Source: Owenia fusiformis
Taxonomy: Eukaryota; Annelida; Polychaeta; Sabellida; Oweniidae
Length of the DNA: 64,000 nucleotides
Reading direction: 5' to 3'
Assembly: GCA_903813345.2 (NCBI GenBank)
Contig: CAIIXF020000008.1
Location: 34,992,867-35,056,866, forward strand
The position numbers were made by a program, and so were the translations under genes. The notes beneath the pieces were generated by a model. The model saw nothing but the letters and a program-made list of their open reading frames with translations, was not told where the DNA came from and did not search any database. Every line of letters begins with the position of its first letter. Positions within the stretch are counted from its first letter, which is position 1. Shown one piece after another: positions 37,901-49,900 of this stretch.

Positions 37901-40900
37901 TAAAGGCATGATATTGACCTAGATAGAAAACACCTTGGCAAAGCTTAAGTGTAATTTATGGTAATAGGAAGATTAGATAGGAAATATTTGTCCAATCAGA
38001 ATAGAACCTTGGAATAAAGAGGAAATGAAAATCCAAAATTCCATAAAGGGCCATAAATTTTCACTCACCAATCTGTCGAGTGTTATTTTTATTGTATTGT
38101 ATTTTCACAGATATACAGGGTATCCGGAAAGTAAAGATACAAATGATCTAATTTCATTAGATTTACCTGTTGTGAGATGAAATTGCTACAGATTGTAGAA
38201 TGACATTGTAACAATTTTTCCTGCCAATGTCATGACAAATTGTTTCAAAATAAAAAAGTTATGGTTGTTATGGTAGCAGGAGTTGCGGGTATGTGGAGCA
38301 GCGTCACAATTATGTTTTATAATTCTTTTTTCCTGTTCATATCATTTTGACACTCCGTCGTCTGTTGCTGTTATGCATCAAATTATGTACCACAACAGCA
38401 AAAGGACTGTAATATAATGTAATCATTTGACATTACTACTGTTATCCAGTATTATGTATTTTCCACCTTTATGTAAACATTCTTGGTGCATTTCGACTGG
38501 AGATTCAAGACCTGACAAAACCTTTGCTGTCAGTCTCTAAGATTGCTGATAACATTGGCTTCCATCCGAGTCTCATTTTTATGTTCAACTTCTCACAAAT
38601 TGCTTTTAACATATTCATTAATGTAGAAGTCCAACGGGATATTATCAGGGAAATATGGGCCAAAAAATATGTACAAAAAGGTTAATGTCAAGACATTCAA
38701 TTGTAAGATTTGTTTTCTTTGCTTTGTGCATTGGAGCATTGACTGTGGAGGTGGACTATTGACTTTCCTATTAATCCAGGGACCCTTTTTCTAAGCACTT
38801 ATATACTCTTTTTCATTGATTATACTTTACTTTACTTTGATTTTACATTACATAGTTCTGATATGTATCAATGATATCGTTATACTAAAGAGAATACTAT
38901 GGCAGCAAGAATACAATATTGAAAAAACAAAAAACTGATAAGAAATACAATAATAAACACTATTTCAAATGGCTATATTTTAGCAATTTATCACAATTTA
39001 TCGATATCCTGGAACTGCTCCGCGTACCCCTCACCACCGTAACCATGACAACCGTAACTTTAACACATTTAGACTATATGTTATAAAAGTTGGTAGATGT
39101 ATTGTAATGTAGTTCCTCTACAATCTGTAGTGATTTCATTACAAAAAAACTAAATCTCTTAAAATTAGAGTATTTGTATCTTTACTTTCCGGACACCCTG
39201 TATATCATGTAAATCTTGTACATGTTTTTTGATATATTGAAATCAGCATTCAAACAATTTTCCTGTAGTTAATATGGAGTTAAAGTTGATATGGACTTTT
39301 TCTCATGCAAAAGACAATGATGAAAAAATTAGAAAATGATTTATTTGTTAAATAAGGAAAGATTAATTTATTTCAATACTTTTAGATTAAGCCAGATGGT
39401 GAAACAGGTCAAATACCATCCAGTCCAATAAGAGAATCTAGAGGAGGCTCTTTCAATGGTAGCCCACTTCAGACCCTTGATGATGATACTCGCATCGAAA
39501 ATTTACCTCACTCCCTATACAGGGAGATTCGTGATACTCTTAGAATACCATCTATTAGAGGAAGAGATTACAAAGGGCTTGCAGGTAAAAGAAACTCTTA
39601 TTGCACAAATTATCACAAAGTAAGGAATGTAACTAATTTTTATAGAGATCTAGTAGTAGTTGAGTATCTGATTTACAGGGTGACCCAAAAATGCAACCCT
39701 CCATTTCTTCAATATTTTTCTTAAATGGAGGTAAATTGCTCTGAGATTTAGCACACAAGGACTTCATTCAATGTTGGATGAATGGAGGGTTGCATTTTTT
39801 GGGTCACCCTGTAAGTACTACTTTTTGTAGACTTTCCATTCACTGACTCTATTTGGTTTTTCATATTATCTTTAAATTTAAAAATTGTACAATGACCAGA
39901 ACTCATCAGAATTTTAAGGTGATGATTTGTGTTCAAATGTGTTTAAAATAACAATTGAACCATGATTTCAGGTCTACTGGGCAAGACATTCCGTGAGGTT
40001 TCATTACTTGAACTGGAACCCAATCCCTGCGATGCCCTTTTTAAAGACTGGATAACATATGATGATGCTACACTTGGACACCTCATCAATCATATGAAAA
40101 CATTGGAACACTATGATATCATTTCTGCTATTGATGAGTATAAGTCACAAATGTAAAAAAGTACTTGATATACATGAACTTACCTTATACTCAAGGGTAC
40201 CTACTTAAGTCCCCTGTATATGACAAGTGTTGACTAATAAGCATGCCTGTTTACCTTTGAATTGAACTATTTTTTTTAATGAATTTCAATATGTTATCAG
40301 ATTGATTAATTCCTATCTGCAAAATGTATGACAGCTAGCATGAATTCTTTGGGTAAAAATATGGTAATTTTGAAAAACTTGAATTAGTGCCAATGACTTG
40401 ACATGATATAATATTTCATTCATTGCTTCGGTGTACATATTGTAATGCAGTAATCTGAATACCTCCCCCCCCATCTTGGTTATTTTATGACTTATTTTTA
40501 TCAGTATTGCCAAATTTCATGCACTCACAAACACTCAAATGACACACGGAAGTTGATATAACATACCTAGTGAATAAAGTGAAGTGTTATTCTGCTCATG
40601 CAGCATGAATAAATATACTTGAAAAACATGATAAGTCAAGAAGTATTTTAGGGGTTAATCATCAATGATATAGATAATATCGATTAAAGATTAAATAAAC
40701 CATCAGTTATGTTCATGTAAACAAAACATATACAATAAGCAAACTTTGGAAACTACTACTACTACAGTATGTAGAAAAGTAGAACTAATTACATTAGAAT
40801 ACCTTACCCAAAGCCCTGGGGATAACAGTTGTAACTATTAAGCTGTTGATTTGGGATAACCCACAGCAATCTTTAAGGTAAAATTAAAATGGTAAAATAG

Positions 40901-43900
40901 TTTTGTTTGTGTATATAAAGATATATTTATTGTAAATAAAACAAATGTTTTTTGACATGTACAGAAGAAATTAGGTATCTTTATTTTTGAATAAATGATT
41001 GTTTAAACAAAACCTCTCTGTTGATTTGTGTATATATGTATGTATGATTTTTTGTGAGAGATTCACTGACCTGGTACACTACAAATGCTGTAACTTTTGT
41101 TTTGCATTATTCCTCACTCATTTGTTTATGCTTTTTAAGATTATGTAAAATCTTTCAATGATCCAATAAATTCTATGGTTTTGATTGACATGGGCAGGCA
41201 AAGGGATAAAATGCAATAAATGAAGTAATTTCTAGTTTCTTTTTGTCCCTACATTTTTTTAAGTTGACTCAGTTAGAAAACCAAACTTGGTACATAGTAT
41301 CACTAGTATGTTCAGTACAGATCTTATAATATATGCAGGTTGGTCCAGAAAGAGTGAAAAAATAAAGTTGTATCTAAAGTTTTTTGATCCGTGAAGAACT
41401 TCAACATTCACATTGCAGTGGTTATCCAGAGATGAGGCATGTCATTTGATGTCATGTAACTTCTACAAGATCTAAGACTGAGTAACTGTTATGATACCCA
41501 CAAAACTTTACACTTTGCTCTCAAACATGTGACAATAATAGCCCATGATTGCGGGTAATAACTGAGATATATCATGTTGCAAGGGCTCACTTTTTGATCA
41601 CCCTGTATGAAGATAACACCGGTGCTTGTAGGTAATTGAAATAATTTGCAGCAGTTGTCTTCGGGTACTCCAACAACTGTGAGAGCATGATGGCTCTGTA
41701 GTTGTTGATTGTCTTTATCTGGCCTCAAACCTGTCCTAATAGATCACAATTATTGTAACATAGAGCTGCATTTTTGGAATAATATCAAGGTTTTATCTAA
41801 TTAAAACATTTTTTAAAAATTGGAAGAGCCATTATAACCTCAAGTTTATTGGATTCTCTTAAGGTGGACTTTTTACATGTTAATTTGCATAGCAACATTA
41901 TGCACAAATGTGTCCAACTCTGCCCTCCTTAAGACATTAGAATAAAAATGTTTATGGTTTGATTTTATAGGCAACAGCTACAGGGCTTCAAGACTTTGCT
42001 TCTGAGTATCAACGTTATGTGAAGTATTCCAATAAGATATTACCATATCAGTTACTTAGGTAAGAAAAAAGTTTTTTTTTCAATTGTTAAAAATTTACAT
42101 GGGTTTTTGTTTTGCTTAGAATGGTCATTGGTAATTTTTTGATCAAAATTTATTCATGCATACCTCATTGGTTTGTGAAAAGGCTTACTACACTTTTCAA
42201 AATTATGTACCTTAAATGTTGAAGCCTCGTACATCAGACTCTAAATAGAAGAAATAAATATACAGTTTGTATTGAACAGAGAGCATACAAATCAGTTAAT
42301 GATTGTGTCGCTGGATAGAGATCAACCATATTTTAGTATTTTGATTGGCTAAATACATCAAACAGTATTTCTAACCATATGATGTTTGAACTCTTGTCTT
42401 GTTGTGAATTCCAAAAGGGAAATATTTTTGTTCTAGTATTGATGAGGAGTGTTCATTGTCGAGCTGTTCGACCACCCTGGAGGCCAAGAATAGGCTGCTC
42501 TACCAGTCTTTACAGGCTCTTCATGCCTCTCTTGATCATGTAGGAACATATGTCAGCCTAATAGCAGAGCAAAGTAAGTCTTTATTTCTTACTGTTATTT
42601 TGGACGGCCCTTGATTATATAAAGAAACAAGTTTTGCTTCTGTGTTTCCCCATTTTCTCTCAATTGGTCTTGTATGAAATCTGGAAAGTGTATTTATTTG
42701 CCCTTTTTTCCCATAGACGTGGAGGTTTTCATATTAGCAAAATTATCACTTATACCTTGGAGATGAAGAAAGGAAAAGATGAGAAAACTTATTTTGCCCA
42801 ACAGTGATTAATGAATAAACACAAGGAGCACACGCGTCTCGAACTCGCAACCTCGTGGTTACGGCGCCCAATCGCCTAGCCTGAACGTGCCGGTGCTCAA
42901 TCCCTCTTGGCCAAGTCAAGTTTCAATCCATTTCTTAAGTCCATTTCAAGTCCATGCCTGTACAGTATGTTTATGATTTGACAATATTTTTCAGGTAAAA
43001 AAGGTAGTGACCATCCAAGATGTAACCACAGTGCAATGTTCAGTAAGCTCTCCAGTGCAGTAACACACCTTCATGAGGTTATTAAAGGTACAGTACATAT
43101 GAATATCAACCATGTACCACTGAATCAAAAAATCAAATACAATGTACATGATGTGAGCCTAAATAACAAATTTGATTTTTATGAATTTTAATTCAGAATG
43201 CAATGTATTAGATTAAATGGTATACATTCATATTTTATGTGTTCCAACTAAAATGGATTGAAGCCTGTATTATATACATGTTTATATAATTTTTCCAGAT
43301 GTCTCAAAACATTACAATGCCAAAGTTACCCAAGAGCACCAGTTACCAACTGCCACTCAAAAGTTGAAGACGACAGATGAATGCGTCGTGTCGTCTCTTG
43401 TTTCATTGGTTGCATGCACTGGAAAGGTACGATAAAATGTTGAATTGTGTAGTTGCAAATCTAGAAAGTTACAATCACATATTCTTGATATTTAGGACAA
43501 TGTAACTCTCATGCTTTATTGAAAGTTGAAACATGTTTGTGCTGAATTAGTAATTTCATTGAAAAAATGAAAGTGAAAGACACCCATATCCATAACATAG
43601 TTTTTTGTGAAGGATCATAAGGATCAATGCAACATTTTTTACTTAAATTCAACACATACTATAATGTTCCTCTGGATTTTTTTCTCAAGTGAGTGCATTC
43701 TCAAGATTTCAAGAAAGTTCAGTGCCCACTTGGTTTAATGCTGGGAAGAACACTGGGATATTTCAAAACAAAAGCATCTAGTATTCTTATATTTGTATTA
43801 CATGCTTTTCTATATCATTTTTATCCAATGAGTTTGGCTACATGCCTAAGTTGGTCAGAGTATGCAAATTTTTCATGATTTTTCTCATTTTTAGTTGTTT

Positions 43901-46900
43901 CAAATTGGGGCTTCCGTAGAGTGTATACATTCCTTCAAAATCTCAAGTGCATCACCCACTTGCTCCAATGCTAGGAGATCACTGGATTATAAATTATGTT
44001 TTTCTGTTCCAGTTTTCCACATTCCTGACCAATAACATTGAGTTCTTCAGTGCTTCGGTTGGCTATAGGACCAGAGGAAGCAGCGTATCAACTGACCAAT
44101 CAACAGACGGCCCAGCATGTAATCCAGCAGTATCAGGATTCCGTCAGAGGGCAGCTAATTATATAACATCTCTGAATAAGGTAAAAACTTAAATTTAGTT
44201 TACCTACTAGATATGTTTGTACACTCGTTTCTTATTTCATAATTCTGACCATAGTTCTATTTTTACGATTTTTATAATTTTCAAAGAGTGCAAATTTGTC
44301 CATAGTTGCAAGCTAAATGAGTGATGAAAGAAATATTAACATGTAATGCTTTCTTATTCAATAGTGTTTCACTGTTTTTGTAAAGCTAGAGCGTTTCTAA
44401 CAGGAATTTTCTATTCTGATTCTTTAATGCTTATAAGTTATATGCTTTGAGTTAATCTAAGCTCTGAATGACCTTTTTGAGTTCCTTGATTTTCAGCCAT
44501 GTCCAGACTCTGTCCCATACAAAGTGGCAATACAGAACCGAAGAACATTGTTTAGTTCCACTGAAAGCAGAGAGAGTCTGGCTCAACAGGTATGTAAGCG
44601 AACACCATGTTTCAGAAAAAGTCGGGCAATCTGGTAATTGAGCAAATAAGTACCATTGTAAGTTTATTTCAAATGAAAATAAATGTTATTTTTGCAATTT
44701 TTTGAAATCTGGTAGTTGAGTAATTACGTACCATTGTAAGTTTTTTTTCAAAGGTAAATAAATGCTATTTTTGCAATTTTTTGAAATCTGGTAGTTGAGT
44801 AATTACGTACCATTGTAAGTTTATTTCAAAGGAAAATAAATGCTATTTTTGCAATTTTTTTAAATCTGGTAGTTGAGTAATTAAGTACCATTGTAAGTTT
44901 ATATCAAAGGAAAATAAATGCTATTTTTGCAATTTTTTGAAATCTGGTAGTTGAGTAATTACGTACCATTGTAAGTTTTTTTTCAAAGGTAAATAAATGC
45001 TATTTTTGCAATTTTTTGAAATCTGGTAGTTGAGTAATTAAGTACCATTGTAAGTTTATTTCAAAGGAAAATAAATGCTATTTTTGCAATTTTTTGAAAT
45101 CTGGTAGTTGAGTAATTAAGTACCATTGTAAGTTTATTTCAAAGGAAAATAAATGTTATTTTTTGCAATTTTTTGAAATCTGGTAGTTGAGTAATTAAGT
45201 ACCATTGTAAGTTTATTTCAAAGGAAAATAAATGCTATTTTTGCAATTTTTTGAAATCTGGTAATTGAGCAATTAAATACCATTGTAAGTTTATTTCAAA
45301 GGAAAATAAATGCTATTTTTGCAATGTTTGGAAATCTGGTAGTTGAGTAATTACGTACTATTGTAAGTTTTTTTCAAAGGAAAATAAATGCTATTTTTGC
45401 AATTTTTTGAAATCTGGTAGTTGAGTAATTACGTACCATTGTAAGTTTATTTCAAAGGAAAATAAATGCTATTTTTGCAATTTTTTGAAATCTGGTAGTT
45501 GAATAATTAAGTACCATTGTAAGTTTATTTCAAAGGAAAATAAATGCTATTTTTGCAATTTTTGAGCAATTGAGTGGTAGATCTTCAATACTAAAGTATC
45601 TTATTCACATTAGGACTTCTGCCTAGCATGGCCTGTTTTGGCTAAAATATTTAGCCTATAGAATCCCCCTCATCTATCTTTCAACACTTTGAGACAATTG
45701 AAAATTGCAATATCATATTCATTGTGCTCCATACTCATCGTGGCTCCTACTCTTGCTTTATTTCAAAGAAATCAGCTTTTTATGTCACCATCACAATTAT
45801 AGTTATAATCTCCATCTTTTTGTGGATGGTGTTTGGCATCCAGTGGTTAGTGTTTGGTGGTCACCATTGTAACAAATGGCAGGTGGTGACATTTTGCATG
45901 TTTATGCCTTGTGAGCCAACTGAGTGATGCTGATATAAGTAAAACTAACATATATGTTTATGTTATAAAGGTTTATATAATATACTCTATCTGTGTGTTG
46001 TTAGGTTTCTGAGTTCCAAGATAAGGTTTCCCAAATCGAACAAGAGAAAGAACACTGGATGCTGGAGTCACAGCTACTAAAGATCAAACATGAAAAAGAG
46101 GTGGATAAAGTCGCTCAACTCGAACAGGATTATAAAAAACTTCAAGCTAGATTAACAGGTACTGTTGATTCAAAATTTCAGTTTTATCTTGATTTTGTTA
46201 TTCCAGAAACTCTCGCATTTTTAATTTCAGATGTTATGGGTTAATGGAATCTGGAAATCTTTATTTTTACACCGTAATATGTGACTTTTGTGTCACCATT
46301 AAGAAATTATAGACACCATTTTTGTGACCTGTGTTTTATGGTTGGAGTTCAGCATTGATGATTGGCATCTGTAACGAATTGTTACATTTTTGTAACCATT
46401 TCGATGTAGTTACATTTTGTCATGTTAATGCTTCATTCATATTGTGAGAGAAAATGTTTGTTCAAGATAAAATATTTCATCATTTGGAAAATGCTATGCT
46501 GATGCAATGTATACCTTACTTGTTTCTCTATTTATAGGGTCTATAGAGGACAATTTGGATGTAATACCCGAGGCAGCCAAGTCTCCTGTCTCCCCTGGTG
46601 CTCCAATACAGATAGACACTTCCATGGTAAGTGGTTTATTGCCAATACCCCAAGTATAAAGTGTAGTTACAAACTTACTGCAGATGAGCCTCTTTTTGAG
46701 TCAATAGTTTAAAATTTGACGAGTGTAAAGTAACACCCATGAATTAATGACACTTCGTGAACTGCCATCTTTGTGGATAGTGTCCAATTATTGACAGTTG
46801 TGGTAGCCTAGCTACAAGCCCTTGTGCCCCCCCCCCATTACAACAAGTAGAGGGGGTCACAGAGGCTTATAGCTAGACTACAGTTAAATTTTAATTAAAA

Positions 46901-49900
46901 TTTAAGTTAATTTTACAATGGTTTCCCATCTCCAAATAGGATGATCTTTCAAAATGTTGAGTTTTTGTTTTACTTGAATACAAAATCATCATTTACCCCT
47001 TCCCCTAATGAAAGTAATTTAATGCTTTGACCACCCTTATAACATCTTTCACTTTTCAGACTAGCATTACTCCTTGTACCGACAAAAGGCCGTCATCTCT
47101 AGCGATGAAATTTTGTTGACTGTTTTTTAGATCTATAATTCTAAAATCGTGATTATTGCTTTACAGCTAGGCCGACTTGACTCTGGACCAAGAGGTAGAA
47201 GTTCCACGTCTGATATGGACAGTCGAGAACAACTCATCAAAGACCATTTTACACAAAGAATACAACAACTCACCTCTCAGCTTCAAGTTGCAGATAGTAA
47301 AGCTGTTAATTTTTACGCAGAGGTAAGATGTTGATTTGAGGTTTACACGGGGGTAAAGCAGACCCGATGATGCAATGAGCTTGCTCGGCGGTATCATGAC
47401 TGTGTAACGGGTCTTGATGTATAAGTGAGCTCGTCGGTAGGTTCAAACAACACGGATGCTCAAAGCATGTGCTCATGGTATCATCGTGGCTTAACACCCG
47501 TGTTTACTGTTAATGCCTGTTTTACAATAACTATCTGTACTAAAGTAACACCCATATTTTACAACAGGAAGTTGAAAACGCATTACACGCTGCTAAACGA
47601 GGAAAAGCACCAGGAATGGATCGTATACCAATGGAGGTTTTATTATCGGTACAGTCTAAGAGATTTTTCACGTCGTTCTTCAACTACTGTTTCAAATCTA
47701 GGATTACTCCATCAATGTGGAATAATTGCGTTAAAATACCCATCTCAAAAGGCTCAAGCACCATACCGAATGAACCGCTGACATATCGAGGGATTACTTT
47801 ATCGTCAGCTGTGTGCAAATTATACTGCTGGATTTTAAACGACAGATTGTCATCGTTCTGGCTCGAACATGGTTTAATAGACGACGAACAAAATGGTTTT
47901 ATGAGCGGCAAAAGTTGCATTGATCACATATATAGTTTGTCTTCTATTGTCGAAAATCGTATCAAGGGGGGCCAAAGCACGTTTATTTGCTACGTTGACG
48001 CGGAGAAGGCCTACGACAGGGTCGATCGAACGCTCTTATGGTGTAAACTTGCCCAACTTGGAGTTAACATCAACGGTGACTATATGGGTGCTCTTCGCGC
48101 TTTATATCGGGAAGTGAAGAGCTGCATCAATATCAATGGATTTTTCACGGATTATTTTCCTATTAACTATGGTTTAAAACAGGGGTGCCTCACATCTTGC
48201 CTTATGTTCAATATATATGTGAATGATTTATCCGACACCATTAAGTCATTGCACAAGGGTGTTATTGTTAACGGCGAGGAAATATCAATACTTCTATATG
48301 CCGACGATGTTGCGTTAATATCTAGCACAGAAGATGGAATTCAACGTATGCTTGATGAACTAAACATTTGGTGTAACAAATGGCGTCTTTCCGTAAATAT
48401 TAAGAAAACGAACATTGTGCACTATCGACCGAGGCGTATTCCGAGAACTAATACCGTTTTTCGGTATATGGCCCACCAGATTACTGTTGTTGACCGGTAT
48501 AAATACCTTGGTCTTTGGTTGAATGAGTTCATGGACTATTCCGAAATGGCCAAGTCTGTAGCAGCGGCAGGTAGCAGGGCACTAGGTTTACTAATAGCAA
48601 AGTACAAGTCTATGGGTGGCATACCATACGAATGCTATACTCAGTTGTATAATAGTTTAGTACGTCCTATTTTAGAATACGGCTCTGAGGTATGGGGCCT
48701 AAAAGAACATTCCTCAATTAATGCAGTTTTCCACCGTGCATGTCGAGTTTTCCTGGGACTTGGTAAATACGCACCTAATGCAGCAGTATCTGCCGAGATG
48801 GGTTGGACTGCACCCTACGTACGCCAAATTACGGTTGCCGTCAAATACCGGGACAGATGTCTTTCTTTGAACACGGATCGAATAACAAGACGCATTTTCG
48901 ATTGGAATTTAACAGTGGGTGTATCACGTGCTAAGGCGAACTGGTTTTTTAACCTTAACAGGATCTTGACAGCGGATCTTGATTTGGGGTTCGATTCTCC
49001 ATTGGAATCTGTCCTGCACACGCTGAAAACCATTCGATTAAATGCATGGAGAGCCAATTTGTGGAATGACAACCGCCGTGATCCAAACCAACGGAACAAA
49101 CTTAGAACTTATAGAACGTTTAAAGACAACTGCGACTGCGAGCCCTATCTTAAATCTAGTCTATCACTATTGGATAGAAGGGCATTTGCATCTTTACGCT
49201 GTGGAGTCGCCCCAATCCGAATTGAAACGGGCAGATATGAACGCCTGGCTGTCCAAGATAGACATTGTGTGATTTGCAATGAAGAGGTCCCACTCGTAGA
49301 GGATGAACAGCATGTTATAATGGACTGTAGTGAATATGATGTGTTAAGGCGTGATATGTTGCATAAAGTGACATCTAAATTAACATTATTTCCAGAAAAT
49401 CACGAAGAACAATTTAAAATACTTATGAGTGAGCCTGGAATCTACCTATACGTTGCCAGGGCCTGTGGCCAAATGCTCAGGACCAGGGAGCGGGTTCTAT
49501 ATAGATAAGACAGGTGTCTTATAGGCCGATGTCGGCCCGGGGTTCGTTTTAATTGATATTTTATGTATACTTTTACCCAAGACACTATAATAAATTTTAC
49601 AATTACAATTACAATAATTACTAATAGACAATACTGCGATCATTAAACTTTTTAGTTTCCATTTGCATTCAAACGTCTTTGAATGCAACTGGTCCACAGT
49701 TACAGGGTGGTAAATAAAACAATGAAAGATGTATGTGGAACAGCTGTGTATGTGGAACAGCTTTGTAAGTGGAACAACTCTGTAAGTGGAACAGCTTTGT
49801 AAATGGAATCTTTGTAAGTTGAACAGATTTGTAAGTGGAACAGCTCTGTTAAGTGGAACACTTTCAAGTTATGTGAAATATCCTCCAATTTGAAAAGCAT

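Noticed and set aside
42826-42905. Functional tRNA gene on the minus strand
   Set aside because: The acceptor stem and B box are plausible, but no sound anticodon arm could be drawn; a SINE head or relic is more likely.
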